From: Siphonodentalium dalli
Lineage: Eukaryota; Mollusca; Scaphopoda; Gadilida; Siphonodentaliidae
Direction of reading: 5' to 3'
NCBI GenBank assembly: GCA_032622095.1
Contig: CP136068.1
Span: forward strand, 119,213,509 to 119,277,508
Length of the DNA: 64,000 bases
Below the pieces are notes generated by a model. The model was not told where the DNA came from, made no database searches, and saw only the letters and a program-made list of their open reading frames with translations. This document shows positions 12,190 to 24,127 of the stretch, one piece after another (the stretch's first letter is position 1; each line of letters starts with the position of its first letter). Position numbers and translations under genes: made by a program.

Positions 12190-15093
12190 AGCTCACCTGA
12201 GACGAAGTCTCCGGTGGAGCTGTAGTCATCACTCCTTGTCCGTCCGTCCATCATCCATCCATCCATCCATCAACAATTCTTTAAACATCTTCTCTGGATC
12301 CAATGGACCGAATGGGTTCATATTTGGTGTGGATGTTCCCTAGGTGACTCACATTAAAAAAAATTCAAATGAGGTCACTGGGTCAAATAGTTGCGAAGCC
12401 AGGGCCATAACTCTTTCCCTCCATAGTAATTCTTTTAAACATCTTCTTCTCAAATACCATCAGGCCAAATGGGTTCATATTTGGTATGAAGGATCCTTGG
12501 GTGACTGGGGTTCAGATTTGTTCAAATGAGGTCACTGGGTCAATTATGGGCGGGGCCAGGGACACAACTCTTAAAAAAAATAATTATTTTGCTCAATTTA
12601 AAAAAAAAAATAACACCATTATAACATCCACCAGGGTGACTCAACCAAATTTGGTTTAAATCAGTCTAACATCAAGAACATGCAAACAGCAGAAATTCAG
12701 AGCTCTATGAGATGAAGGTGCCCGCAATCACAGAATGTTTACTTAACACCATATAGAAGTCACATTGGTTATAAAGTAATAAATGAAATAGCAGTGTTAA
12801 CAAAATCTGTTTGGAATGACAGCTTTGATTAATAGCCTATATTTCTCTGCCTGTTAGATAGTTTGTATATAAATGACCATGCTTATGATAACAAACTCCA
12901 CTCCCAAGGCCAAGTGTGAATGATTAATCTGACAGTTAGGCCAGTAAAACTAAATACCTGTTTTCTCAGGCGATTACATATGGGAAACTGGATGAGAAAG
13001 AAGGAGGCATTTTTCTTAGCTTACCTGAGATGAAGAATTGAGACATATTTTGTGTGGATGGTCCCTAGGTGGCTGGGGACCATCTCTGTTCAAATGGGGG
13101 GTCACATGGTCAAAAAAGTGGCATAGCTAGGGACCTAACTCTTTCCATCCATAGTAATTCTAAAAAGATATTCTCAAGAATCTAGGGACCTAACTCTTTC
13201 CATCCATAGTAATTCTTAAAACATCTTCTCAAAAATCATCGGGGCTATTTAGCTTATAATTGGTATGGAAGGTTTTTGGGTGACAGCTAGGGATACAGAT
13301 TAGTGATGCGGACCGGACCGCTTTGGACCGGACCGGTACGCGGTCCAGGGGTGGACCGCGGTTCGGTCTGGACCGGGTGTCACTGGACCAGACTGCTTTT
13401 TGCCGCCGGTCCGGTACTCTCTGGTCCGGTCCACTATTTTACTTCAGTTATAATAAACTATCGCGAATATTATTGCATATTTGCCGTCATATCAATTAGC
13501 AATGATGTTTTGATGCATTCAAGTGGTTAATATCTATTAAACGTTTGATGCCACGAAAACTATCGAAGAAACATGCAAACCACATTACATAGTACATACA
13601 CAAGACAGTCACATTAATCCAATAGTAGTTGTACTTAGGTATATAACTGTAATTGTCAGGACTATACAATCAGCCATCACAATCTCCAAGACTCCAATAT
13701 TAATGTAGTAGTCATATTAGTACACATTTGTATAATTGTAATCAGTATAGTTATTTCGTTTAAATTTCAATTTAATGAAAATACGAATCATGCATACGAT
13801 CAGTTGAGTGCCATCTTAGATTGGTTATAACAAATTCTGGCCCTAGCTATATATCTGTCCAATACATTTAATTGGTGCATGTTCGCATTACTAGAAATAC
13901 TATTATTGTGCATTGTTCCCAGTATATCCCACCAGAGATAGGCAATGATGCATACAATGTAAGTTTTAACATATATGGACTCATTGCAATGCACTGAACT
14001 CAGTAACCTAATTAGTTTGTACTATACAGAGTAAAACTTTGAGAAAACAGAGAATTCATTAACATATAGCCTATTATAGGTGGACCGGACCGTTTTGGAT
14101 TGGTCCATGCATGTGTACCGGACCGGAATGGCCTGGACCAGACCGGACTGGACCGCCTTGGCAGTGGACCACCCAAGGTGGTCCGGTCCGGTTCGCATCA
14201 CTAATACAGATGTGTTAAAATGAGGTCACCTGGTCAAATAAGGGCGGAGCCAGGGACTTAACTTGTCCATCCATTATAATTCTTAAAATGTATTCCTATC
14301 AAGAACCATCAGGCCTATTCAGCTTATATTTGGTATGGGTGACTAGGATTCAGATTTGATTCAGAATTGGTCAGAGCCAATGACATAATTCTTTCCCTCA
14401 TCAGTTATTTTTAAAACATCTTTTCAAGAACCATTTGGCATATTGGTATACATTTTGGTATCGAGAGTCCTTGGGTGACTGTGTTCAGATTTGTTGAAAT
14501 GGGTTCACCTGGTCAAATAGGGGTGCGACCAGGGACATAACTCTTCCCCCAGATAATTCTTAAAATGGCGCTCCTCAAGAGCCATCAGTCATATTTAGCC
14601 TATATGTAGTAACCAGTATGGAGGGTCCTTGTGTTACTTGGGACTGGGTTACAGATTTGTTAAAATGGGTTTGACCAATCAAGAAGTGGCATTTGGTGAA
14701 TATGGCCTATGGAGAGTTGGGATCAAAATTTGTTTGAATGGGGTCCACCATTAAAAAAGGGGAGCATGTCAGGTTGTAACTTTGCCACAGTTAGGAAAGC
14801 TTGAACTATCAGTTGTAAAATTCCAACATGTGCAAAGGAATTTTACGAACTTGGGAGTGTGTTTGCTTCAGGGAGAGGGAGCAGACTATGGACTATGTGG
14901 GGTGGGGGGATCTGGACCATATTTCAAGGTGGACACCCCATTGCTCAACGGAGACCCTCTAGGCTATGTCCCTCTTTAGGACTACTTGTTTTTAAGTGAA
15001 TTTGACAAGTACTAACTCTTATGGTCTTCCGAGTCCCAGTCTTCCTAGTCTTTACAGTCTGGTGAGCATTTCCACAGTCATTGACTGTCTTGT
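12190..15093 (+). mobile_element. Helitron-like family 3 element, interrupted by a hAT
   Basis: The 5' hairpin is AGCTCACCTGAG...GGTGGAGCT (12190-12221), followed by a (GTCC)/(CATC)n microsatellite at about 12235-12270. Core units carry TTCATATTTGGT, GGTGACT, TTCAAATGAGGTCAC and CATAACTCTTTCC. A second 5'-like end at 13018 suggests a nested or duplicated copy. The 3' end at about 15014-15093 has CTGGTGAGC, the complement of the 5' GCTCACC, then the hairpin ACAGTCATTGACTGT and CTTGT. The hAT element at 13301-14203 interrupts the core array. It has no coding capacity. Confidence 0.6.
13301..14203. mobile_element. hAT-type non-autonomous element, 903 bp
   Basis: Terminal inverted repeats start TAGTGATGCG(G/A)ACCGGACC. 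The flanks are an exact 8-bp duplication, ATACAGAT (13293-13300 and 14204-14211). Both subterminal regions are packed with GGACCGG/GGTCCGG motifs in both orientations, giving G+C-rich ends and an A+T-rich middle. The TIR start and 8-bp target fit the hAT superfamily. No transposase is present. It splits a core repeat of the surrounding family 3 element, so it is younger than that element. Confidence 0.85.
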
Positions 15094-15984
15094 CTTTTGT
15101 AAAAACCTTCTTTCCTTGTAACTCATATTGAATGTTCACAGAATCTATTCAACAGACACTTCAACATTTCATGAGCCGAGACGTCACCGAAATTGAGTGC
15201 ATCGATCGTCAAATTTTTTTGATGGCACCGGTCTCTTTGATGTGATGAATGGTTTGACTTGTGCCTCCAAAGTGTTACTAGTAATTCTGTGTAGACAACT
15301 ATCACATGCCATGAGCTACTGATCATGTCTTATTCAGGAATCAAGTGTATGATTAACTGGACTTGTTAATTTTCAGTGTCGGTGGTCGCCCTATAGGGTC
15401 TGCATAGAGTGATATGCAGATAAACATACTCTGATGGAATGGATATGCTGTGATTCGAGTATGAAAAAGCACTTTTAATCGGCATCACTTCTTGCTATGA
15501 ATTGAGTTATAATTTTTTCAGTGATCAAACCAATGTATGCTCCATAGGGTAACTCAAACAGATGGGATAAGCTACTCATGATAGACAATACTTATTTATA
15601 ATAATTAATTTATCGCATTAATTTAGATCTATGCACAAACATCCCTGATAACACACAGACAATGAAAACGCCCTATTTAAAATGCCCTTTATATTTTATG
15701 GGGGATGTCAGGTTGGCCACAAATTTTAAATTTATGGGGGATATCAGGTTGGAGAGCTTGATATGTACCAGTTGTATTATTCCAACCTAAGAGGGATGTG
15801 CAAAAGTAATATTGTGAACTCAGAATATTTCAATCTAAGAGGGATGTGCAAAAGTAATATTGTGAACTCAGAAATGTGGTCTGGTTGTCTTGTTTTAAAG
15901 GAGTAGGGGGGGTTGAAGATTTGTCAGTGGTGTGCAATTAGAAATTTCAAGGTGAAGACCTCTGCTCAACGAAGATCATCCAGC
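15094..15984. repeat. Intronic stretch with a 48-bp tandem duplication
   Basis: A 48-bp unit containing GAGGGATGTGCAAAAGTAAT is present twice from 15791 to about 15873, and a related ATGGGGGAT(G/A)TCAGGTTGG occurs twice just upstream (about 15700 and 15733). Nothing else is recognised here. Confidence 0.5.
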
Positions 15985-16089
15985 TATGATCCTGTTTTGA
16001 CGAGTACTGACTGTTGTAGTCTTCAGAGTCCCAGTCTTCTTAGTCTTTGCACTCAGGTGAGCGACTCGACAGTCATTGACTGTCTTGTT
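15985..16089 (+). mobile_element. Helitron-like family 3, second 3' end
   Basis: Matches 15010-15093: AGTCCCAGTCTTC, CTTAGTCTTTGCA, CAGGTGAGC, then the hairpin GACAGTCATTGACTGTC at 16068-16084 and TTGTT. It indicates a second, overlapping family 3 copy, possibly the one starting at 13018. Confidence 0.55.
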
Positions 16090-16281
16090 ATGTTGAAAGG
16101 GGGGATTTCAATAGACATACAGCAAAATTTAAAACTTGGAACAGGATAGCTTCAACTTAGTGTTCTTTTTCATGCAGTCTGAATGTCGAGATGGCATATA
16201 TTTGAATACTATGATTAAACTAATCAAAGCAGATTACTCTGAGCCAATCTCACCCTAAACCTTATCCAATATTTATTTCAG

Positions 16282-16373
16282 ATACTGAGGAATATCTTGA
16301 TAAAGCTATTCTAAAAGAACTAAGGAAAGAATTCCCTTCAGAGCGGGTAGAAGAAGATATGGATGTGATCTAG
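16282..16373 (+). CDS. Terminal coding exon of the unrecognised gene
   Basis: The acceptor TATTTATTTCAG precedes 16282. The single base carried over from the 2441-2627 exon completes the first codon, giving D then TEEYLDKAILKELRKEF, PSERVEEDMDVI and a TAG stop at 16371-16373. Matching phase and similar charged, helical composition support joining the two exons across a 13.7-kb intron. The C-terminus is acidic. I cannot assign a family. A further exon between the two is possible but none was seen. No clear AATAAA follows before the transposon at 16652. Confidence 0.6.
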
Positions 16374-16440
16374 ATGTGGTCTTCAGCCAGGTTCAACACT
16401 CTTAATTCACTCTGGCAATCCCCTTACCAAATCGGACTGG

Positions 16441-19400
16441 ATCTTTAAGATCACAATTTAATTTGTCAATATATGTTAAGAGTGCTTTAACTGATTTTGT
16501 TTTATCATTCAAATTATATATCTGCTTGCAAGTTATTTACCTTATTACATGTACAGTATATCTTGACTGTTACTTGTACAACATAATGAAGATGTATTAT
16601 TTTTTTCTCAGACTAAGTTAAAAATGAATCTCAATCTCTTTCTTGCATTTTTATGTGTACCCATACCATGTATGGTACACATAATGCTGACGTCCGGATT
16701 AACCATCCGTCGTTCGTCCGTCCGTCCGTCCGTCCGTCCGTCTGTCCGTCTGTCCGTAGACACTTGCTATCCGATTCATTTACTCGAATATTTTTTATCG
16801 GATCTTGTTCAAATTTTATGTGCATGTTTATGATGACACACTCCTCACCTGTATAGTTTTTGGTATCAATCGGTTGATCGGTTTAGAAATTATTAACACT
16901 TTGCATCCGCACATAGTCATGAGCTATCCGATGCTATAACCAAAGTATTTTTTGTCTGATTGTTTTCATATTTGATATGTAGGTTTATGATGACACACCC
17001 CTCACCTGTATAGTTTTTGGTATCGATTAGTTGATCAGTTTAGAAAATAATTAACCCTTCACACACATGCTATCCAATGTAATAAGTTGAACATATATCT
17101 TCTGATCTGCCTCATATTTCTTACCTAGGTTTTTCTTAGCACGCTCTTCATCTGTATGGTTTTTGGTATCATTTAATTAACCCTTTTCACTCTTAATGTT
17201 TACTTAGAACTCACGCAAGCTGCTATGACTCAAAACATTTTTCATCTGATCTGCACCAAATTTGGTACATGTGGTCCTCACCCCAAAATACAGATCAAGT
17301 TCAAATTTGGGTTTGATCCGATATATTTTAACAGAGTTATGGCCCTTTATAATTCAAGTGACTTATAATGTACTAGTAGTTCCATGAAATACACTGGTAT
17401 ATGGTCGAATGGTGGACAACTCTATTGGAAATATAATGATAACATTCCCTGGTGTATGCCCATGTAGATTGTAAACAGCTCATGAAATGATTAATTGCTA
17501 TTTAGCTATGGCCAAGTGGTTAGATGGATACCAAGATAAACAAACAATATTATACTGATGGCTGGTTAATTGTCAAATTTGATAAATGACACCAGGCTCT
17601 TGTTTATCTAATTTTGAAATTTCATTACAGGCTGCCTGATAATTGACCCATGACCTACACAATTGTCTGCATATTCCATTGATATGCTTAGAAAATAATT
17701 AACCCTTTCCAAGTTTCCAACAGATTTATGCTTGAATGCACATGGGCTCTTCCTCATATGTCTTATCTTGGGTTATCTTCACACTATTAACTTCTATGGA
17801 TTGTGGAATTGATTAATTGATTTTTGAAAAATATATTAACCCTTCAGACACATTCTTTTGATATTACATTAAAATAATGGCTAATAGCCAATATAATTGT
17901 TGTATGCAATAGGTTACAAGCAGATAAATCTTCATTATTGTTTGTATTATGCAGAAACATATTAAATGAACCCTCTTTTTGAATCAGGTTCATTAGTTAA
18001 TGAACGTTCAATAAGACACCAATTGAATATGCTTACAGATTATAGGTGATGCATTATTTTGAAAATCAATATGGCAGATAATATTGCCAGGAACCTTATT
18101 TTCCCATCTGTTCATATTGTCATGGTTGACTGAATTTTGGGGACCACAGAGTGCTTAAAAGATTAACAGTGAAGGTTATGTGTTTTAGTCTGCAAGCTAC
18201 TTGTAAAATATTGTTATGTCTTGAAACCATTTGATTCAGTGTTACATTCCTTTATATTAACTATGGTAATCTTTTCGATTTAGGGATCATTGGGGCCAGC
18301 ATCCGCACCATATAATGGCTGTATAACATGGCTGTATAACATTATATAGATAACATTTTTGAATTATACTGTATAAACTACATGCATTTTTGACATGATT
18401 GATAAACAAATAACAACTGGGAAGAATGGGGGGGGGGGTCATTAAAGTTCAAATTAAATATGAGATGGAATCCCACATGTTCTATGCAGTCTGGCTTGTC
18501 AACTAATTATAATTTCTCTTTAGAAGTGAATGAGATTTGAATAGCTGGTAGTTTTGTTTCCAATGAGCTAACTTCAACTTATAAACATATCCTCAGAAAT
18601 AACTAAACCCTTGGATCTCACATAGATAGGTCCTTGGATGAATAAGGATAGAGTTATTAGATTTAGAACACCCCCCCCCCCCTTCGCAACCACAAATACT
18701 TTAACCCCTTCTTAAGACAAATTATTTGAGCTATTGAATTCAAGATGGTGCTGATATATGGATACCTGTGTTCATATCTTTGATAAATTATCAGTTATAG
18801 CTAATCGCTATCGCCCGGGTATGGGTTAAACATCTGCCGATCGTGATCGGCCTCTCGTTATCTATTGCCTTCGGTTGGCATCCATCAACAATGTCCTTGG
18901 GCACACCCTACAGGCCACATTCCTTACCAGATCATCACCAAACGTCATATTGATCTTTGGAGTGACCTATTGATGGGAGCTATCAAATTATCAGAATTTT
19001 ATTTTTAAAAACAAGACCGCCAGCAGCCATTTTGAATTTAATATTTAAATTTATTGGAGAAATGTTATGAAAATTTATAGGTATGTTATATATATATAGG
19101 ATCAATTCTAGATCAAAATAATGGCGCTCGGAATCATCTTAGACTTTGCATTGAACATTTAAGATTTCTCGCTTTACATATGAATAACGGTGTTGAGAAT
19201 GGTAAAAGATAAAGAGCATTTGTGTAATTTCTGTTGGGTAATTTGGATATGATGGCATATGATAACATCAAAAGGCGACTCGGGCAGAGCGCACACCCAG
19301 AGAGCCGAAATATATACCCATGGAAAATTTCATGACAATCAGTTTAGAAATGGGGATGCCTATATGGAACATACATAGAGAGAGACACACACACACATTC

Positions 19401-21017
19401 ACATTTATATATTAGATATATTTAATATGGCAGGTTATAAAAATGTAAGATGCACAGGTTTTGTTTCGTACAAGGCATTCCCTGAGAAACAAACTGTTTA
19501 TATGGCCTTGTTTTAGCATTTATCTTTAAACCTTATAGTTAGATTAGAACTTGGTATAAACCTTATCAAAACAATGTAACTTTGGCCCAAGGAAAAGATA
19601 ATACATCTTCTGCTCAAAAAGCAAATCATAGTGGTATTTTCTTGTTTATGTGACTTGGATAAATTGTATATATTGTTGAATTGCTCTCTCCATTTCAAAT
19701 TTCATATGGAGCTGATTTCATAAGGGTACGTTCACATTCTAGTAAATTTTCAAGCAATTCATTGCAGATGGGTGTTGTGCGCTAGGACACGAATGACAAA
19801 TTACTTATAAAATGCAACATGTCCAATAGTTTACTACATGCAAAATTCTTTGAAATGTTATATACAACTGACATTTGCCCGAAATTAGTCTTCAAATATC
19901 TGACACAAATAATAATAATAATAATAATGAAGTAATAACTGCTCTAATATTAAAGTGACAAAACATCAGATGAATCATATTCTGATATTCCTATACCTAT
20001 CAATCAAAAGTATATAAATATATAGCCATCTGTGAAGAATTTCATGAAAATTTCCTAGGCAATTTGCCAACTGTGAACATAGCTAGCCTGAGTGAGTGTT
20101 GTACTAAATGTCTTAGGAATTTTTGATAATCTTATTAGTATTTGATTGCTGCATTTTTCCAGTGGTGATAGAGTTTGGATAAAAACTCATCGGTTTTATT
20201 CGTTGACATAATTCCATAATATGTCTTCAGTCCCTGAACATAGATTGTAGATGTTATTGTCTCAAGCTTGTTCCACTGTTGAGCTATTACATCAAGCATG
20301 TAAATATGGTGTCTGACATTTGCAGAATGAGGTCCACAGAAGGTGAATTTATTGACGCTATCCTGCAAGGCAGGCTATGGGAGACCTAGGATCAGATTGA
20401 TGTTCCCTAGTTGAATTTGGTGATGTTTATATCCATTAGTCGCTCAGATTATACTTTTTATCTGCTTCAAATTAGGGGATTTAGAAACTGAACAGAAGGG
20501 GAAACAGTAACTGAAAACAATGCTCATTTGAGACTATAGATACTTCCCAGAAGATGAGTCCTAAGCAGAATGAGGTCCCCAGAGGGTGAATTTGGTGATG
20601 CTAGGGCTCGGACCTCATTCTGCAAATTTCAGACACACAATATCCAGGCCTGTATTTTATTGGTATATAATACTGACTCAGTTATTTAGCATCATATGGG
20701 CCTCGAAACATATATAAAGATAGATATATATATATATATATAGTGTTTCTCTTCCTATCGAGTTTTATATAGATTCCGCGGTACAAAATAATGATATGAA
20801 TCAAGGACACCTGACCGGGAAAGCTTCTATCAATCATTATAAATTTTATGTAGATTTATTTCTCACATAAAGCTACCTTTTAGTGGGACAATTTTAGGGG
20901 CTATGTTTAGAACAGAAATCTTGTGAAAACGTTTGGATGGTCGTGGAATGTACCAAGAGGAATTACTCCTGTTAGCACCAGCAATCATGGCAAATAAAAT
21001 ATTTTATTGCTCAGATA
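16441..21017. repeat. Segmental duplication, copy A
   Basis: Homologous in direct orientation to about 23945-29299. Aligned anchors include 16441-16650 with 23945-24572, 18861-19070 with 24581-24740, and 19413-21017 with 27173-29299. Copy A alone carries the Helitron-like element at 16652-18859. Copy B alone carries the TTAA MITE at 24128-24545, the block at about 24760-27050, and an insertion at about 28530-29025. The duplicated unit starts just 3' of the terminal exon. Confidence 0.75.
16652..18859 (+). mobile_element. Helitron-like family 1 element, copy 2, with empty paralogous site
   Basis: The 5' hairpin is TATGTGTACC...GGTACACATA (16652-16683), followed by (GTCC)n at 16715-16757. About three 150-bp units contain CACCTGTATAGTTTTTGGTATC, and one further unit at about 17230-17345 contains ACCAAATTTGGTACATG and GAGTTATGGCCC. 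The 3' end is GGTATGGGTTAAACATC, hairpin GCCGATCGTGATCGGC and CTCTCGTT. The segmental paralogue at 24571-24590 lacks the element: TTGCATTTT is followed within one base by ATCTATTGCC. So the insertion made no target duplication of meaningful length, as expected of rolling-circle transposition. Confidence 0.8.
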
Positions 21018-21503
21018 AATTTATTTATTTGTCTATTATAAAGGTCATAATAAAGTGAGTTATGACTTTTATAATACACAAATAAATCTACAATGAGTCT
21101 CCAGTTTATAGCGGAATTTACAAAATTAATCCAGTGGCGAGGTCCATACTAATTTACTGGACAAGTATATTCTGCTATAAACTGGGGCCGAGTTGTAGAT
21201 TCTATTTAATAGATGATCCAAAACCTCGACAAAACATACTTAAATAAAAAAAATGGGACTGGAATCCCCAGCAGGCTAGCATCACTAAATTCATTCTCTG
21301 GGGACCCCATTCTGCTTATGCCTCATCTTCTGGGAAGTATCTATAGTCTCAAATTTACATTGTTTTAGTTACTAATTCCCTTCTGTTCAGTTTCTATATC
21401 CCTAATTTGCAGAAGATAAAATGCATAATCGAGGTGACTAATGGGTGAACATCACCAACTTCAACTGGGGATCTTCAATCTGATCCTAGGTCTCCCATAG
21501 CAG
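20371..21503. mobile_element. Element with ~230-bp inverted arms
   Basis: About 20371-20605 is inverted at about 21270-21503, with ends CTATGGGAGACCTAGGATCAG and its complement. The middle contains the TA-rich run at 20727-20742, a small hairpin (about 21015-21085) and a palindromic MITE (21086-21200). Part of the left arm also lies in the segmental paralogue at 28185-28410, without a right arm there. No coding capacity was seen. Confidence 0.6.
21086..21200. mobile_element. Palindromic MITE, ATCTACAA family, copy 1
   Basis: Inverted ends ATCTACAATGAGTCTCCAGT and ACTGGGGCCGAGTTGTAGAT are followed inward by TTATAGCGGAATTTA and its complement. About 115 bp. A second copy is at 28894-29015. Confidence 0.7.
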
Positions 21504-21514
21504 TTGATATCTAA

Positions 21515-21604
21515 GCAGGATGAGGTTCCAGAGGGTGAATTTGGTGACGCTAATCCACCATGCGGGACAGTGTCAAACTTCACCCCCTGGGTACCTCATT
21601 CTGC
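21515..21604. mobile_element. Short palindromic MITE, GCAGAATGAGGT family
   Basis: About 90 bp with arms GCAGGATGAGGTTCCAGAGG and its near-complement ending CCTGGGTACCTCATTCTGC. Related palindromes or single arms occur at about 20325, 20570, 21285, 28069-28160 and 28373, all in the same neighbourhood. Confidence 0.6.
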
Positions 21605-21804
21605 AGACAGACACATTATTTCAAGGCTTGCCACACTCGCAGATATCAGTTCCTCACAACTGAATATTTTTAAAAATTGTTGCCACTGATTTGTCATTTA
21701 TATTTTATTTCCTTATATTATATTCTCTCTCTCTATATATTATTTTTATTTTAACCCTTTCATGATGGGAGCTGTGCTGGTGCAGCATTAAAAACCCTGT
21801 GCCA

Positions 21805-21984
21805 GTGCATTCTCTTATATATGCAAGTCTCCTGTAGGGAGCTTCACATATACAAGAGATAGCACTGGCTCATACAAGGTAAATAGTGTTATGCCAATGT
21901 ATGCTCTTATATATGTGAGGCTCCCTATATATGGGAGACTCGCATATATAAGAGAATACATTGGCACAGGGTTAATATATCTCT
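21805..21984. repeat. Palindromic repeat with TCTTATATATG arms
   Basis: Alternating inverted segments include CTGTGCCAGTGCATTCTC, TTATATATGCAAGTCTCC, its complement, and TTGGCACAGGG at the right end. A degenerate relative lies at about 26531-26650. The right half alone (21890-21984) can fold into a long hairpin, which explains the short ORF there. Confidence 0.6.
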
Positions 21985-22099
21985 GTAATGTGTTTTCTCG
22001 CTCCCTGTCACATGTATTTTATAGCTTTATTAAAAACGTAGCCATGATGTCACTCTATTGCTCAATCTGTCCAGTTTTAGGATTATGAACCATTACTGT

Positions 22100-22830
22100 C
22101 ACAATTGCTTACATTATTTCCAGCTGTCCAACACATTGAGATAAACTTCAGCAACGAGATTTACAAAGCTTCTGTATTATGCACTTGTGTATCCAGGGGA
22201 TAAACACACGCAAAACTTGTTCGTTCTTTTGTTATGACAAGACATTGCCTGTGTATCCTCATGTCACGTTTTTGGACGATCGTTCTTCCGTATCAGTTGA
22301 TAACACAATCATCATCTTATATGCCTGCACGCCATGACCATGTGATTTGAATTCAGGGTCATTTTATTGACTGTATATTGTAGCGCCTAATGTGAAAAAT
22401 ATTGTGCAATATCCTATGACAAGAGCATCTATTTTCGCAATTGACCAATTTTTATGAAATTTGACCAATCGCTACTTTATGGCATGGATACAAACTTCAG
22501 TATAATTCACAAGTTTCATACATCTTGCCGCAGTTCTTTAACCATGTATGCCCAATATCTCTTTGCTGCTTCGATTATTCCATTCAGTTATAAAAGTATT
22601 CAGTAGAATGGTCTATTATTCATCAGGAGTGACAACAGACAGACAAACAGATAAAACAAGTGCAGAAAGATTCCTATTGGGAAATATTCAGTTACTAAGT
22701 TATGGCATTGTGTTGAACTAATTAACTGAAAAATGTACTAAGAGAACTACTCACCAATGAGTATTTAGCAATGAAAGTTTGGGAGACATAACCATTCTGA
22801 GGGATATCTGTTTTAAGTCAGATGATATTA
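22100..22830. other. Non-coding stretch, no recognised feature
   Basis: No splice-bounded exon, tandem repeat or terminal inverted repeat was seen in this stretch. Confidence 0.35.
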
Positions 22831-22834
22831 TTAA

Positions 22835-23313
22835 AGGTACTCAATCCGTAAAGAGGGTCCCCATCTCAACAGATTCCAACAACAACAATCCGATCAGAGG
22901 GTCCTATATTACTATTTCTTTGGCTTTGGGGGTAAAAAATATTTGATTCGAGTCGAGGAACCCATCAAACAAAGCTCAGAGTTATTAGATATTGATTTTT
23001 GAAAATTGTTAATTGCTCGAGATGAGTACTAATAACTGCCGTCAATTTGGTAACCTGCTCGAGCTTTTACGCCAAAACTCTATTCAAACAGACAAGGATG
23101 GATAACTCTATAATCAAGTGGTAATAATAACGAAATTTTGACTGTCTTCTGGGCCAGAAAGAATTCCCGATAATGAAAAATAATAGATTTCTAAAATCGA
23201 TATCTAACAAATCTGAGCTTTTATGGGTGACTTCCTCGACTCGAATCAAATATTTTTGACCCCCGAAGCCATTGAAATAGTAATTGAGAGGAGTTTTATC
23301 GGATTGAGTACCT
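22835..23313. mobile_element. TTAA-flanked MITE, copy 1
   Basis: Ends are AGGTACTCAATCCG and CGGATTGAGTACCT, flanked directly by TTAA (22831-22834 and 23314-23317). Inner inverted segments include GGCTTTGGGGGTAAAAAATA and its near-complement. 479 bp, no ORF of note. TTAA target choice is a hallmark of piggyBac-type transposases, although these TIRs do not begin with the usual CC. Confidence 0.8.
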
Positions 23314-23319
23314 TTAATA

Positions 23320-23940
23320 TTATTATTTCAGTGCTTGGATCAATTTTGGCTACCGCCAACAATTAATTCTCTCAAGTTTTCTGATTATATTTGTACATTG
23401 GTTTTCTCTCTATCATTTATATTTTATATCACATTTAATTACATATATCTGTCCATTTGATGGTCAAGTCGAGCATGAGGCCCCAAACCTCTCCCCCAAG
23501 TTCTTGGTCATAAGTCATCACATTCAAGAGATTATCTTACCAAAATTTCATCGTATTCTGACCCCCTCATCTGAAGATATCATTGACCATATATGGGGGA
23601 AGTTACTTGACAATCATTTAGAAAATCACAGAAAACAAAGTAACAATAATCAATTCTTATTTGAATTTTGTCCAGGTTAGAAAACATGCCAATGATTGTC
23701 TCTGATAAAGAGTGTCCATACTTTCATTTAAAAAAACAGTGTGTAATAAATAGCATTCTCAATTATGGCTGTTTTTTTTTTCTTGTTTTCAATGTAAAAC
23801 TGGTGGATACTTCTGTTGATTTTTTCTTGATGCCTGTGATATATGAATTATGGTGATTGCAAGTTATATCTTTTTTCTCTAGCCTGGTAAGCTGAAAATT
23901 ACTTTAAGAAAGTTTGACTAATTTGATGTCAAATTGGACA
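23320..23940. other. Non-coding stretch, no recognised feature
   Basis: No supported gene. Short ORFs here lack splice signals and have the composition of A+T-rich intergenic DNA. Confidence 0.35.
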
Positions 23941-24127
23941 GTGGATCTTTAAGATTACAATTTAATTTGTCAATACATGTATATGTTAAGAGTGCTTTAG
24001 GATTTTTTTAATCTATAAAATTATATATATGCATGGAAGTTATTTACTTATTACATGTACTGTCTATCTTGACTGTCACTTATACAACATAATGAAGACG
24101 TATTATTTTTTTCTCAGACCATGTTAA

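Noticed and set aside
13303-13530. 75-codon ORF rich in TGPV-type repeats
   Set aside because: It translates the GGACCGG subterminal repeats of the hAT element.
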